Assembly (NCBI RefSeq): GCF_012223425.1
Contig: NZ_CP038799.1
Span: forward strand, 2,418,001-2,482,000
DNA length: 64,000 nt
Reading direction: 5' to 3'
Source of the DNA: Mycolicibacterium frederiksbergense
GTDB taxonomy: Bacteria > Actinomycetota > Actinomycetes > Mycobacteriales > Mycobacteriaceae
Part shown: positions 42,456 to 52,594 of the stretch, piece by piece
Layout: every line of letters begins with the position of its first letter
Numbering within the stretch: the first letter of the stretch is position 1
Notes under the pieces: model-generated
What the model was told of the DNA's origin: nothing
Database searches by the model: none
The model's input: the letters and a program-made list of their open reading frames with translations, nothing else
Position numbers and translations under genes: made by a program

Positions 42456-45305
42456 GTGACAGAACCCTCCGCCGACGCCGCCGCCGCCGACGCCGACGCC
42501 CCGAGCCACCGCTACACCGCGCAGCTGGCCGGTGAGATCGAGCAGACCTGGCAGCAGCGCTGGCATGTGCTGGGGACCTTCCATGTGCCCAACCCGGTCG
42601 GCTCGCTGGCGCCCACCGACGGCTCCGCGGTACCCGCCGACAAGATGTTCGTGCAGGACATGTTCCCGTACCCGTCGGGTGAGGGTCTGCACGTCGGGCA
42701 CCCGCTCGGCTACATCGCCACCGATGTGTACGCGCGCTATTTCCGGATGACCGGACGCAACGTGCTGCATGCGCTGGGCTTCGATGCCTTCGGTCTGCCG
42801 GCCGAGCAGTACGCGGTGCAGACCGGCACCCATCCGCGCACCCGCACCGAGGCCAACATCGTCAACTTCCGGCGTCAGCTGGGCAGGCTGGGGCTGGGCC
42901 ACGACTCGCGGCGCAGCTTCTCCACCACCGATGTGGACTTCTACACGTGGACGCAGTGGATCTTCCTGCAGATCTACAACGCGTGGTTTGACACCGAGCG
43001 CAACCGCGCCCGCCGCATCGACGAACTGATCGCCGAGTTCTCTTCCGGGTCGCGGCCGCTCGCCGACGGCCGGGCCTGGCAGGACCTGTCAGCGGGCGAA
43101 CGCGCCGACGTCGTGGACTCTCATCGGTTGGTCTACCGCGCCGACTCGGTGGTGAACTGGTGTCCGGGGCTGGGCACCGTGCTGGCCAACGAGGAGGTCA
43201 CCTCCGACGGCCGCAGCGACCGCGGCAACTATCCGGTTTTCCGGAAGCGGTTGCGGCAGTGGATGATGCGCATCACCGCGTACTCGGACCGGCTGCTCGA
43301 CGACCTGGACGTGCTGGACTGGCCCGACAAGGTCAAGGCCATGCAACGCAATTGGATCGGGCGGTCCACCGGGGCCGAGGTCCGCTTCGCCACCGAGGCC
43401 GGTCCGATCGAGGTATTCACAACGCGGCCCGACACCCTGTTCGGCGCCACCTACATGGTGTTGGCCCCCGAACACGAGCTGGTCGACGCCCTGGTCGCCG
43501 CGCAGTGGCCCGCGGGTACCGATGACCGGTGGACCTACGGCGCGGCCACCCCGGCGCAGGCGATCGCCACCTACCGCGCCGACATCGCGGCCAAGTCGGA
43601 TCTGGAGCGCCAGGAGAACAAGTCCAAGACCGGTGTCTTCACCGGCGCCTATGCCACCAATCCGGTGAACGGGCAACAGATTCCGGTATTCATCGCCGAC
43701 TATGTGCTGGCCGGCTACGGCACCGGTGCCATCATGGCGGTGCCCAGCGGGGATCAGCGGGACTGGGAGTTCGCCACCGCGTTCGGGCTGCCCATCGTCG
43801 AGGTGGTCTCCGGCGGAGATGTCAGCGCGGCCGCGTACGGCGGCGACGGTGAACTGGTCAACAGCGACTACCTCAACGGCATGAGCGTGGCGGCGGCCAA
43901 GGAGGCCATCATCGCGCGCCTGGAAGCCGACGGCGCCGGCCGGGCCCGGGTCGAGTTCAAGCTGCGGGATTGGCTGTTCGCCCGCCAGCGGTACTGGGGC
44001 GAGCCGTTCCCCATCGTCTACGACGCCGACGGCCGCGCCCACCCGCTGCCGGAATCGGCTCTGCCGGTCGAACTCCCGGACATCCCGGACTACGCGCCGG
44101 TGATGTTCGATCCCGACGATGCCGACAGCGAGCCGTCGCCGCCGCTGGGCAAGGCCACCGAATGGGTGAACGTCGATCTGGACCTGGGCGACGGCCTGCA
44201 GTCCTACACGCGGGACACCAATGTGATGCCGCAGTGGGCCGGAAGTTCCTGGTATGAACTGCGGTACGCCGATCCGCACAACCCGGATACGTTCTGCGCC
44301 AAGGAGAATGAGGCCTACTGGATGGGCCCCCGCCCGGAGATCCACGGGCCGAAGGATCCCGGTGGCGTCGACCTGTACGTCGGTGGTGTCGAACACGCGG
44401 TGCTGCACCTGCTGTATTCGCGGTTCTGGCACAAGGTGCTCTTCGACCTGGGGCATGTCAGCTCCAGTGAGCCCTACCGTCGGCTGGTCAACCAGGGGTA
44501 CATCCAGGCCTTCGCCTACACCGACGCACGCGGCTCCTATGTGCCCGCCGCCGAGGTCGTCGAGCGGGACGGCACGTTCTGGTATGAGGATCAGCAGGTC
44601 AACCAGGAGTTCGGCAAGATCGGCAAGAGCCTGAAGAACTCGGTGTCCCCGGACGAGATCTGCGATGAGTACGGTGCGGACACGCTGCGGGTGTACGAGA
44701 TGTCGATGGGCCCGCTGGAGGCGTCGCGGCCGTGGGCCACCAAGGATGTCGTCGGCGCGCACCGTTTCCTGCAGCGGGTGTGGCGCGCGGTCATCGACGA
44801 GACGACCGGCACCGAGCGGGTCAGCGATGACGAGCAGGTCTCCGAGGACACCCTTCGCGCGCTGCACAAGACGATTGCCGGTGTGGCCGAAGATTATGCG
44901 GCACTGCGGAACAACACCGCGGCGGCCAAGCTGATCGAGTACACCAACCACCTCACCAAGGAGGGGGTCACCGCACGGGCGGCGATCGAGCCGCTGGTGC
45001 TGATGGTCGCTCCGCTGGCGCCGCACCTGGCCGAGGAACTGTGGCGGCGGCTGGGGCACGAGGGCTCGCTGGCGCACGGACCGTTCCCGGCGGTGGACGA
45101 GCGCTACCTGGTGGACGACACCGTCGAGCTGCCGGTCCAGGTCAACGGGAAGGTGCGCGGCAAGATCACCGTCGCCGCCGACGCAGACAAGGCCGCGCTG
45201 GAAGCCGCGGCGTTGGCCGACGAGAAGGTGCAGGCCTTCCTGGCCGGTGCCACGCCGAAGAAGGTCATCGTGGTGCCCGGACGACTGGTCAACTTCGTCG
45301 TCTAG
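42456..45305 (+). CDS. leuS: Leucyl-tRNA synthetase
   Basis: A 949-aa class I synthetase that charges tRNA-Leu and hydrolyses mischarged products in the CP1 editing domain. HIGH is HVGH (79-82) in [16 protein letters not shown] and KMSKS is KIGKS (721-725). The editing-site threonines are in [15 protein letters not shown]. The start GTG 42456 ([20 protein letters not shown]) is preferred to the upstream frame from 42381 by comparison with the mycobacterial protein. Two hairpins follow the stop codon. Confidence 0.97.
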   Translation: MTEPSADAAAADADAPSHRYTAQLAGEIEQTWQQRWHVLGTFHVPNPVGSLAPTDGSAVPADKMFVQDMFPYPSGEGLHVGHPLGYIATDVYARYFRMTGRNVLHALGFDAFGLPAEQYAVQTGTHPRTRTEANIVNFRRQLGRLGLGHDSRRSFSTTDVDFYTWTQWIFLQIYNAWFDTERNRARRIDELIAEFSSGSRPLADGRAWQDLSAGERADVVDSHRLVYRADSVVNWCPGLGTVLANEEVTSDGRSDRGNYPVFRKRLRQWMMRITAYSDRLLDDLDVLDWPDKVKAMQRNWIGRSTGAEVRFATEAGPIEVFTTRPDTLFGATYMVLAPEHELVDALVAAQWPAGTDDRWTYGAATPAQAIATYRADIAAKSDLERQENKSKTGVFTGAYATNPVNGQQIPVFIADYVLAGYGTGAIMAVPSGDQRDWEFATAFGLPIVEVVSGGDVSAAAYGGDGELVNSDYLNGMSVAAAKEAIIARLEADGAGRARVEFKLRDWLFARQRYWGEPFPIVYDADGRAHPLPESALPVELPDIPDYAPVMFDPDDADSEPSPPLGKATEWVNVDLDLGDGLQSYTRDTNVMPQWAGSSWYELRYADPHNPDTFCAKENEAYWMGPRPEIHGPKDPGGVDLYVGGVEHAVLHLLYSRFWHKVLFDLGHVSSSEPYRRLVNQGYIQAFAYTDARGSYVPAAEVVERDGTFWYEDQQVNQEFGKIGKSLKNSVSPDEICDEYGADTLRVYEMSMGPLEASRPWATKDVVGAHRFLQRVWRAVIDETTGTERVSDDEQVSEDTLRALHKTIAGVAEDYAALRNNTAAAKLIEYTNHLTKEGVTARAAIEPLVLMVAPLAPHLAEELWRRLGHEGSLAHGPFPAVDERYLVDDTVELPVQVNGKVRGKITVAADADKAALEAAALADEKVQAFLAGATPKKVIVVPGRLVNFVV

Positions 45306-45313
45306 TTCTTCGC

Positions 45314-45355
45314 GATTTGTGGAGCCGTAGTCGGAATGAGTCCGACAAACACTCC
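45314..45355 (+). terminator. Hairpin downstream of leuS, copy 1 of a homologous pair
   Basis: After GATTTGTGGAG the sequence follows GGAG-N5-GTCGGA-N5-TCCGAC-N5-CTCC, starting about 16 nt past the leuS stop. The inner 6-bp stem is perfect; the 5-nt internal loops do not pair. A second copy with the same spacing lies at 62535-62579. No T-tract follows. Confidence 0.55.
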
Positions 45356-45369
45356 TCTAATCACAACTG

Positions 45370-45403
45370 GCCCGAAGGTGGGGTCCGTTCCCCACCTTTG
45401 GGC
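45370..45403 (+). terminator. Strong hairpin downstream of leuS
   Basis: Two 14-nt arms (GCCCGAAGGTGGGG and CCCCACCTTTGGGC) pair at 13 positions around a 6-nt loop, about 65 nt after the leuS stop. A T-rich run is absent, as is common in mycobacterial terminators. It probably ends leuS transcription before fdhA. Confidence 0.65.
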
Positions 45404-45533
45404 TAGGTTCTGCACGTATTCGACTTCGTGCATACCGACGCGCGGATACTGGAGGGCAGGGCCGCGGCGTAGCGGCGGAAATCCTGTCTGCGAGAACGAC
45501 ATACGGTGACAGCGGCCCAGTCTGGAGCGCGCA

Positions 45534-46748
45534 ATGTCCGATAACCGGATCGTCGTCTACAAGGGTCCCGGCCAGGTCGCCGTCGAGACGCTGCCCTACC
45601 CGAAGCTCGAGGTTCCCGGTGAGGTCGCCGACGCGATGGGCATGACCCGCAAGGCGGACCACGGCGTCATCCTCAAGTGCGTGTCGACCAATATCTGCGG
45701 CTCGGACCAGCACATGGTCCGCGGTCGCACCACCGCGCCGGTCGGTCAGACCCTCGGCCATGAGATCACCGGCGAGATCGTCGAAAAGGGCTCGGACGTA
45801 CAGTTTCTCGAAGTCGGCGATATCTGCTCGGTGCCCTTCAACATCGCCTGTGGGCGGTGCCGCAACTGTCGTGAGGGTCAGACCGGCATCTGCCTGAACG
45901 TCAACCCGGCACGCGCCGGTTCGGCCTACGGTTACGTCGACATGGGCGGCTGGCTGGGGGGTCAGGCCGACTACGTGATGGTGCCCTTCGCCGACTTCAA
46001 CCTGTTGAAGTTCCCGGACCGCGACGCCGCACTGGCCAAAATCCGCGACCTCACCATGCTGTCGGACATTTTCCCGACCGGCTACCACGGCGCCAAGACC
46101 GCGGGCGTCACCACCGGCTCGACGGTGTACGTCGCCGGGGCCGGTCCGGTGGGTCTGGCCGCGGCCTACTCGGCGCACCTGCTCGGTGCCGCCGTGGTGA
46201 TCGTCGGGGACCTGAACGCCGACCGGCTCGCGCAGGCCAGGTCGTTCGGGTGCGAGACCGTCGACATCAGCGCCGGCGCCACCCTGGAAGACCAGATCGC
46301 CGAGATCCTGAACACCAACGAGGTCGACTGCGCCGTCGACGCCGTGGGATTCGAGGCCAGCGGACACGGCGAGGGGGCCGGTGAGCAGCCGGCCGCGGTG
46401 CTGAACTCGATCATGAACGCCACCCGGGCGGGCGGCTCGCTGGGCATCCCCGGCCTCTACGTCACCGGCGATCCGGGCGGCGCCGATGACGACGCCAAGC
46501 ACGGCACGCTGAAGGTCCGGCTGGGTCTGGGCTGGGCCAAGAGCCACAGCTTCTACACCGGCCAGTGCCCGGTGCTGAAGTACAACCGCGGCCTGATGAT
46601 GAGCATCCTGCACGACAAGGCGCACATCGCCGACGCGGTGAACGCGACCGTCATCGGGCTCGAGGACGCACCGGAGGGGTACGCCGCCTTCGACTCCGGC
46701 GTGGCCCAGAAGTTCGTGCTGGACCCGCACGGGATGGTGCCGGCGTAG
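45534..46748 (+). CDS. fdhA: Glutathione-independent formaldehyde dehydrogenase (zinc MDR)
   Basis: A 404-aa medium-chain zinc dehydrogenase of the Pseudomonas putida FdhA type (NAD+-linked oxidation or dismutation of formaldehyde). Catalytic zinc ligands are Cys55 in STNICGSDQH and His76-Glu77 in LGHEITGE; structural zinc Cys are 106, 109, 112 and 120. The dinucleotide motif is VAGAGPVGLAA. The start is ATG 45534. It is convergent with the SDR gene with no gap between the two stop codons. True substrate is inferred from the family. Confidence 0.88.
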   Translation: MSDNRIVVYKGPGQVAVETLPYPKLEVPGEVADAMGMTRKADHGVILKCVSTNICGSDQHMVRGRTTAPVGQTLGHEITGEIVEKGSDVQFLEVGDICSVPFNIACGRCRNCREGQTGICLNVNPARAGSAYGYVDMGGWLGGQADYVMVPFADFNLLKFPDRDAALAKIRDLTMLSDIFPTGYHGAKTAGVTTGSTVYVAGAGPVGLAAAYSAHLLGAAVVIVGDLNADRLAQARSFGCETVDISAGATLEDQIAEILNTNEVDCAVDAVGFEASGHGEGAGEQPAAVLNSIMNATRAGGSLGIPGLYVTGDPGGADDDAKHGTLKVRLGLGWAKSHSFYTGQCPVLKYNRGLMMSILHDKAHIADAVNATVIGLEDAPEGYAAFDSGVAQKFVLDPHGMVPA

Positions 46749-47435
46749 TTACCCGGGGCGGACCGTGATCTCGTGGACGGAGCCGTCGCGTGGGGTGTTC
46801 ACCGCCTGCGCGACGAGCCCGCCCACGGTCTCGGCCCGCAGAAACCTCGCCGGGTCATAGGTTCCACCCTCGTAGGCGACCAGGTCGCGCTGCATCTCCG
46901 AGTCGGTACGGCCCGGGAAGATCGAGGTCACCCGCAGCGACGGCTCGTCGGTGCGCAGCGAGTCGGCGAATGCGCGCAGCGCGAACTTGCTCGCCGAGTA
47001 TGACGCCATGCCTGCCGAAACCTTCTGGCCTGCACCGGAATTGATGAACACCACCTGCCCGCCGGCGGCGCGCAGGGCCGGCAGCAGCGCCAGCGTCAGC
47101 GCGACGGCCCCGGTGACGTTCACCTCGAAGCTGGCCCGCCACTGGTCGGCGGAGGACTCGGCGACGCTGCCCGGGAACAGCACCCCGGCGTTGTGCACCA
47201 GGACGTCGAGTTCGGCCAGCGGTTCGGCGGCGGACTCGATGGAATCCTGGTCGGTGAGGTCCAGCGGCCAGGTCGGCGCACCGAGACGTTCGGCCAGTGC
47301 GTCCAGGTGGGCGGACGGGCGGCCGGCCAGCAGCAGGGTGTGCGTGGGGGCGAGCGCGGCGGCGACGGCCGAGCCGATCCCGCCGCCGGCGCCGGTTATC
47401 AGGGCAGTGGGCACAGGAGAAAACACTACCGACAC
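46749..47435 (-). CDS. Short-chain dehydrogenase/reductase (SDR)
   Basis: A 228-aa classical SDR. The cofactor motif is TGAGGGIG (14-21). NAG is in VLVHNAGVL, and the catalytic set is Ser in INSGAG with Tyr and Lys in YSASK. GTG codons at 47435, 47426 and 47414 are all possible starts; the first is used here. Aspartate is absent after strand 2 and Arg is present (LAGRPSA), which suggests NADP(H). Substrate unknown. It is divergent from the glucosylglycerate hydrolase gene. Confidence 0.88.
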   Translation of the reverse strand: MSVVFSPVPTALITGAGGGIGSAVAAALAPTHTLLLAGRPSAHLDALAERLGAPTWPLDLTDQDSIESAAEPLAELDVLVHNAGVLFPGSVAESSADQWRASFEVNVTGAVALTLALLPALRAAGGQVVFINSGAGQKVSAGMASYSASKFALRAFADSLRTDEPSLRVTSIFPGRTDSEMQRDLVAYEGGTYDPARFLRAETVGGLVAQAVNTPRDGSVHEITVRPG

Positions 47436-47470
47436 TGCACGCCGGGCCGCGGCGTCGCATTATTGATGCG

Positions 47471-48811
47471 ATGCCACCGGACCCAAGCTTCGCCCCCACC
47501 CAGCTCGCAGCGCGCGCGGCCTACCTGTTGCGCGGTAATGACCTGGGTGTGATGACCACCGCCGCCCCGCTGCTCTACCCGCACATGTGGAGTTGGGACG
47601 CCGCGTTCGTCGCGATCGGGCTGGCCCCGCTGAGCGTGGAGCGCGCCGTCGTCGAGTTGGACACCCTGCTCTCGGCGCAGTGGGGCAACGGGATGATCCC
47701 GCACATCGTGTTCGCCAACGGGGTGGACGGTTACTTCCCCGGACCCGCACGCTGGGCCACCTCCGCGCTGGCCGAGCACGCGCCGCGCACCCGGCACACC
47801 TCCGGTATCACCCAGCCGCCGGTGCATGCCATCGCGGTGCAGCGCATCCTGGACCGGGCCAAGACCCGCGGACGCTCCACCCGGGCGGTCGCCGAGGCGT
47901 TCCTGGACCGGCGCTGGGATGATCTGGTGCGCTGGCATCGCTGGCTGGCCGAGTGCCGCGACCTGCGCGGCCAGGGCCGCATCACCCTGTACCACGGCTG
48001 GGAGTCCGGGATGGACAACTCCCCGCGCTGGGACAGCGCCTACGCCAATGTGATTCCCGGCATCGTCCCGGAGTACCAGCGCGAGGACAACAAGATCAAC
48101 ACCGACTCCACCCAGCGGCCGTCGGATACCGAGTACGACCGGTATCTGTGGCTGCTGGAGGAGATGAAGACCGCCCGCTACGACGACGAATTGCTGGCCA
48201 AATCCATGAGCTTCGCCGTCGAGGACGTGTTCGTCTCGGCGATCTTCTCGGTGGCGTGTACGGTGCTCGCCGAGATCGGTGAGGACTACAAGCGCTCCCC
48301 GGCCGATGTGCGTGACCTGTACGCCTGGGCCGACAGGTTCCGCGCGGGCGTTGTCGATGCCACCGACCAACGAACCGGCGCGGCAAGGGATTTCGATGTC
48401 CGGGCGGATAGGTGGGTGGCCACCGAGACGGTTGCGCAGTTCGCTCCGCTGCTGTGCGGTGGGCTGCCGCACGACAAGGAACGGGCGCTGCTGAAGCTGC
48501 TGGACGGTCCGCGTTTCAGCAGCCATCCGGACCTGCGCTACTCGCTGATCCCGACGACCTCGCCGGTCTCCCGGGATTTCCGGCCCCGCGAGTACTGGCG
48601 CGGCCCGGTGTGGCCGGTGACGACATGGCTGTTCTCGTGGTGTTTCGCGCGACGCGGCTGGGCCGAACGCGCCACCGCGTTGCGTCAGGAGGGCCTGCGA
48701 CAAGCCAGCGACGGCACCTTCGCCGAGTACTACGAACCCTTCACTGGTGAGGCGCTGGGCAGCATGCAGCAGTCCTGGACGGCCGCGGCAGTGCTGGACT
48801 GGCTGGGTTAG
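47471..48811 (+). CDS. ggh: Glucosylglycerate hydrolase (GH63)
   Basis: A 446-aa glycoside hydrolase, the same length as the M. hassiacum enzyme. That enzyme hydrolyses glucosylglycerate, a compatible solute that accumulates under nitrogen limitation, so the carbon can be reused. The (alpha/alpha)6 barrel has MWSWDAAFVAIG, HGWESGMDNSPRWD with Asp182, and FAEYYEP with Glu419; Asp182 and Glu419 are the catalytic residues as I recall them for that enzyme. The start ATG 47471 gives exactly that numbering. It is found mainly in fast growers. It is convergent with the marR gene, 5 bp apart. Confidence 0.88.
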   Translation: MPPDPSFAPTQLAARAAYLLRGNDLGVMTTAAPLLYPHMWSWDAAFVAIGLAPLSVERAVVELDTLLSAQWGNGMIPHIVFANGVDGYFPGPARWATSALAEHAPRTRHTSGITQPPVHAIAVQRILDRAKTRGRSTRAVAEAFLDRRWDDLVRWHRWLAECRDLRGQGRITLYHGWESGMDNSPRWDSAYANVIPGIVPEYQREDNKINTDSTQRPSDTEYDRYLWLLEEMKTARYDDELLAKSMSFAVEDVFVSAIFSVACTVLAEIGEDYKRSPADVRDLYAWADRFRAGVVDATDQRTGAARDFDVRADRWVATETVAQFAPLLCGGLPHDKERALLKLLDGPRFSSHPDLRYSLIPTTSPVSRDFRPREYWRGPVWPVTTWLFSWCFARRGWAERATALRQEGLRQASDGTFAEYYEPFTGEALGSMQQSWTAAAVLDWLG

Positions 48812-48816
48812 CGGAG

Positions 48817-49281
48817 CTAGCTGGTGGGCTGATCGCCCAGGCGCTCCAGTGAACCGATCGCGGCGTTGAGGGTGGCGCGGTCCTCGGAGCTCAGGTTGGC
48901 CAGCATGCTGGCCAGGAAGGCCCGCCGCGCGTCCAGTGCCTCGCGGTGCTGGACCAGTCCGCGCGGGGTCACCTCGACGAGCACCGCACGCAGATCGGAG
49001 GGGTCGCGGGAGCGCTTGACCAGTCCGAGCTTCTCCAGCCGGCGGATGGCGACCGTGGTGGTGGGCGTGCGGACCCGTTCGTGGGCGGCGAGCTCGGTCA
49101 TCCGGATCGGTCCGGACTCCAGCAGGGTCAGCAGAATCGAGAGCTGAGCCAGCGTGAGGTCGCCGGCGCCGGTGTTGCCGGCACCACGGGTGTCCCCACG
49201 ACGCAGCACCGAAAACAGCTTGGAGAGCACACGTTGCAGCTCTCCAGCCAGCTCAGCGGCCTGCGGTTCGGTCTCGACCAT
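48817..49281 (-). CDS. MarR family transcriptional regulator (Rv0042c-like)
   Basis: A 154-aa winged-helix regulator. The DNA-binding region is MTELAAHERVRTPTTTVAIR followed by RLEKLGLVKRSRDPSDLRAV (the wing). MarR proteins bind palindromes near their own gene and release on ligand binding. The ligand and targets are unknown. It lies downstream of the ABC transporter genes on the same strand, with a 51-bp gap. Confidence 0.93.
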   Translation of the reverse strand: MVETEPQAAELAGELQRVLSKLFSVLRRGDTRGAGNTGAGDLTLAQLSILLTLLESGPIRMTELAAHERVRTPTTTVAIRRLEKLGLVKRSRDPSDLRAVLVEVTPRGLVQHREALDARRAFLASMLANLSSEDRATLNAAIGSLERLGDQPTS

Positions 49282-49332
49282 AGTTCGCTAGTCTAACCTG
49301 ACGGTCCCTGTCAGGATGGAACGCGCTGAATA

Positions 49333-50064
49333 TCAAAGAACCTGGTCCAGGAAGCGGCGCAGCCGCTCGGTCTCGGCATTCTCGAAGATGACCTCGGGTG
49401 GCCCGGCTTCGACGACCGAGCCGTTGTCCATGAAGACCACCGAATCGGCGGCCGACCGGGCGAAGCCCATCTCGTGTGTCACCACCACCATGGTCATGCC
49501 GGTGGAACCGAGGTCGGCGATCAGCTCGAGCACCCCCTTGACCAGTTCCGGATCCAGCGCCGAGGTGGCCTCGTCGAAGAACATCACCTGCGGCGCCATC
49601 GCCAGGGCACGGGCGATCGCCACCCGTTGCTGCTGTCCGCCGGACAGAGTGGCCGGACGCACATCGGCCTTGTGCCGCAGCCCAACCCGATCCAGCTGGG
49701 CCAGCCCCAGCTCGCGCGCCGCGTCGGGGGACATGCCCTTGAGCTTGCGCAGCGCCAGGGTCACGTTGTCCAGCACGGTGCGGTGCGGGAACAGGTTGAA
49801 CTGCTGGAACACCATGCCGATGCGCTGGCGCAGCCGGTCGGGGTTGTCGGCGAGCACCGACCGGCCGTCCAGCAGGATGTCCCCCTTGTCGGGCTCATAC
49901 AGCCGATTCAGCGTCCGCAGCAGCGTCGACTTCCCCGACCCGGACGGGCCGATGACGGCCGTGGTGCTACCGGCGGGCACCTCCAGGTCGACCCCGCGCA
50001 ACACCGGATTGGCGCCGAAGGAAAGGTGAATGTCCTTGGCGGCCAACGAGACTGCCTCAGCCAT
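49333..50064 (-). CDS. Polar amino-acid ABC transporter, ATP-binding protein
   Basis: A 243-aa ATPase of the GlnQ/HisP type. Walker A is GPSGSGKST, the signature is LSGGQQQRVAIARAL, Walker B is VMFFDEATSALD and the H-loop is VVVTHEMGFAR. It powers uptake through the fused binding protein-permease encoded upstream. Its ATG at 50064 shares one base with the stop of that gene (TGATG), so the subunits are co-translated. Confidence 0.95.
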   Translation of the reverse strand: MAEAVSLAAKDIHLSFGANPVLRGVDLEVPAGSTTAVIGPSGSGKSTLLRTLNRLYEPDKGDILLDGRSVLADNPDRLRQRIGMVFQQFNLFPHRTVLDNVTLALRKLKGMSPDAARELGLAQLDRVGLRHKADVRPATLSGGQQQRVAIARALAMAPQVMFFDEATSALDPELVKGVLELIADLGSTGMTMVVVTHEMGFARSAADSVVFMDNGSVVEAGPPEVIFENAETERLRRFLDQVL

Positions 50065-51815
50065 CAGATCATCTCCTCTTGGATCGGGGCGGGCTGTTTC
50101 CCGGTGCGTAGGCGTGCGTCGATCACGTTGACCAGATGGGTGAGCGGGATGGTCAGGATCAGGTAGAACAGACCGGCGGCCACCAGCGGCGACAGGCTGC
50201 CGGTCTGCGCGTTGAGGTCACGGCCCACCTGGAACAGCTCCCGTTGGTTGGCCACCAGCCCCAGGAAGTACACCAGCGAGGACGCCTTCAGCAGGGAGAT
50301 GAACTGGTTCACCAGCGCGGGCAACACCCGGCGGATGCCCTGCGGGATGATCACCAGCTTCATCGACGACGAGTAGCTGAATCCCAGCGCGCGGGACGCC
50401 TCCATCTGCCCGGTCTCCACACTCTGGATGCCCGACCGGAAGATCTCGCCGACATAGGCCGCCGACATCAGGCCCAGCGCGGCGATACCCAGCGGATAGG
50501 GGTTGTTCCCGGTCAGGCCCCCGACGATCGGCCCGATGCCCAGACCGATGATCAGGATGATCACCACCTCGGGCAGGCCGCGGAAGATGTCGGTGTAGAC
50601 GCGGGCCGGCCAGCGCAGCAGACGTGAACGCGAGATTCCGGCGACGGCCAGCAGCAGGCCCAGCACCACGCCGATCACGGCGGCCCCGGCGGTGAGGATC
50701 AGGGTGTTCGGCAGCCCCGTCTTGAGCAGGTCGGGGATGGCCTGGCGGTACAGATCCCAGTTCAGGAACGAGTCGGCGAGCTGGCCCAACACGGATCGGG
50801 GAGCCGGAGGTGCGCCCTGGTCGGTGGCCGCGGGGCGTTCGGCGGCGATGGCGGCGAAGTCCGGAAGTTGCGGCGCCGGTGCAGCTTTGGAGCCGGGTTT
50901 CCAGCCCGGCGGCAGGGCCCGGGGCACCCAGTCGGTGTAGAGCTGGGACCAGGTGCCGTCGGCGATCACCGCGTCCAGCCCGGCGTTGAGCGCGTCGATC
51001 AGCGGGGTGTTCTCCTTGGCGACGGCATAGGCCACGAAGTTGTCCAGGCTGAACGTGTTCTCGATGATGGTTGCCTGGTCCCCGGGCTGCACGGTGCCCA
51101 CGGCTTGCTGCGACGGCGCCACCCAGGCATCGATCTGGCGGGTTTTCAGGCTGCCGTAGACCGTGTTGTAGTCCGGGAACTTCACCGGATCCAGCCCGAG
51201 GGTGTCGACGACGTAGGCCTCCTGCACGGTGCCCTGCACGACACCGATGCGCTGCCCGGCGGCCAGCTGGGAGAAGCTGGTGATCGGTGAGCCCGCCGGC
51301 ACCACCAACGAGAAGTACCCGAAGTCGTAGCCGTTGGTGAAGCCGACCGTCTGGCGCCGGGCATCGGTGGTGGTGATCGACGAGGAGCCGACGTCGAACC
51401 GCCCGGAGGCCACCTGGGCCAGCAGCCCGGAGAAGTCGGTGCCGACGAAGTTGATCCGCAGCCCCAGTTTGTCCGCGATGGCCCGCAGCACCTCGTTGTC
51501 GAACCCGGTGAACTGGCTGGCCGCGTTGATGCAGATGCTGGGCGGTGCGTCGGACAGGGTGCCCACGGTCAGCACCCCGGGGGTGCCGAGGCCCAGCGCG
51601 GCGGTGTCGATGCCGTCCAGCGGTTCGACGCCGGCCGTGGTGTACTTGTCCGCACCCGGGCCCTGGGCGGCGGCCGCCAGATTGGTGGGCAGCGCGCTGG
51701 CACTGTCGATACCCGGCGGGGCGCACTGGTCGGCGGAGGCCGGCGCGGCCAGCCCGATTGCGCCGGCCAGCAGCGCGATCAGCACCGCAAGCACCGGGCG
51801 AAGCAACGTGGTCAT
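50064..51815 (-). CDS. Amino-acid ABC transporter, fused substrate-binding protein and permease
   Basis: A 583-aa fusion. A signal peptide (1-28) and a solute-binding protein family 3 domain (about 78-300; GVLTVGTLSDAPP, GFDNEVLRAIADKLGLRINF) are followed by a linker and a HisM-type permease domain (about 355-575). The permease has the inner-membrane EAA motif MEASRALGFSYSSSMKLVII. Fusion tethers the binding protein to the membrane; similar fusions occur in actinobacteria and firmicutes for glutamine-type systems. The substrate is probably a polar amino acid. Confidence 0.92.
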   Translation of the reverse strand: MTTLLRPVLAVLIALLAGAIGLAAPASADQCAPPGIDSASALPTNLAAAAQGPGADKYTTAGVEPLDGIDTAALGLGTPGVLTVGTLSDAPPSICINAASQFTGFDNEVLRAIADKLGLRINFVGTDFSGLLAQVASGRFDVGSSSITTTDARRQTVGFTNGYDFGYFSLVVPAGSPITSFSQLAAGQRIGVVQGTVQEAYVVDTLGLDPVKFPDYNTVYGSLKTRQIDAWVAPSQQAVGTVQPGDQATIIENTFSLDNFVAYAVAKENTPLIDALNAGLDAVIADGTWSQLYTDWVPRALPPGWKPGSKAAPAPQLPDFAAIAAERPAATDQGAPPAPRSVLGQLADSFLNWDLYRQAIPDLLKTGLPNTLILTAGAAVIGVVLGLLLAVAGISRSRLLRWPARVYTDIFRGLPEVVIILIIGLGIGPIVGGLTGNNPYPLGIAALGLMSAAYVGEIFRSGIQSVETGQMEASRALGFSYSSSMKLVIIPQGIRRVLPALVNQFISLLKASSLVYFLGLVANQRELFQVGRDLNAQTGSLSPLVAAGLFYLILTIPLTHLVNVIDARLRTGKQPAPIQEEMI

Positions 51816-51855
51816 CTGTAGAAAACTAGTCGCTGGGTCGCCGAGGCCGGAGCCT

Positions 51856-52545
51856 TCAGCTCATTTCGAACGCAAAGGGGTCCCGGGTTACCGGCCCCTC
51901 GAGCACGCCGCGGCGCACCAGCTCGGTCGCCATGATCTGCCCCATGAGATCCGCCGCCGCAGCGCAGGCCGCACGCGCCGAATCCGGGTCCCGATCGGTG
52001 ATGGCGGCGGTCTCGGCCTCGTAGTGGGCGAGCAACGCCGCGGGCGCGTCGAGGTAGGCCGACCAATAGGACCGTGGGATGAAGGTCTGCGCGGCCCGGA
52101 TCGCTGCCTGCAGCCGCGGACCGGCGTGGGCGTCGGTGACCGCCTCGCGGTACTGCCAGGCCGTCTCGTGGAAGCTGCGGGCATCACGGCTGGTGCGCAG
52201 CCCCGCGGCCAGCGCCCGCAGCGTGGTCTGCAGTTCCGGGTCGGCCTCGGTGGCCGCCCGCGCCGAGGCGATACCGTTGAGCACCCCGTAGAGCTCGTGG
52301 TGTTCGCGCAGCACGTCGCCATCGAAGCGGTGGATGAAGGCGCCGCGGTGATACTGCGTCGAGACGATCCCGTCGTGCTCGAGCTGCACCACGGCCTCCT
52401 GGATGGGCACCCTGCTGATGCCGAGGTCCTCGGCGATCTCGTTGCGGTCCAACCGATCCCCCGACCGGAGCTTTCCGGTGAGGATCAGGTTCACCACGTA
52501 GGTGACTACCAGGTCTTTCTCTTTGACCCCGTACTTCTTGGGCAT
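51856..52545 (-). CDS. GntR/FadR (FCD) family transcriptional regulator (Rv0043c-like)
   Basis: A 229-aa regulator with an N-terminal winged helix (RLDRNEIAEDLGISRVPIQE) and a C-terminal all-helical FCD domain. The FCD domain has HHE-type metal or ligand positions (FIHRFDGDVLREHHELYGVL). It lies 40 bp upstream of the ABC transporter genes on the same strand, so it may regulate uptake. Ligand unknown. Confidence 0.92.
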   Translation of the reverse strand: MPKKYGVKEKDLVVTYVVNLILTGKLRSGDRLDRNEIAEDLGISRVPIQEAVVQLEHDGIVSTQYHRGAFIHRFDGDVLREHHELYGVLNGIASARAATEADPELQTTLRALAAGLRTSRDARSFHETAWQYREAVTDAHAGPRLQAAIRAAQTFIPRSYWSAYLDAPAALLAHYEAETAAITDRDPDSARAACAAAADLMGQIMATELVRRGVLEGPVTRDPFAFEMS

Positions 52546-52594
52546 AGCGGGTGAAGTCTCTCACGCAGACTCCCGCCGCGGGCCGCTCTCTTTG

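Noticed and set aside
43089..45077. 662-codon frame antisense to leuS
   Set aside because: Shadow of leuS; low-complexity Arg/Val/Gly composition and no family similarity.
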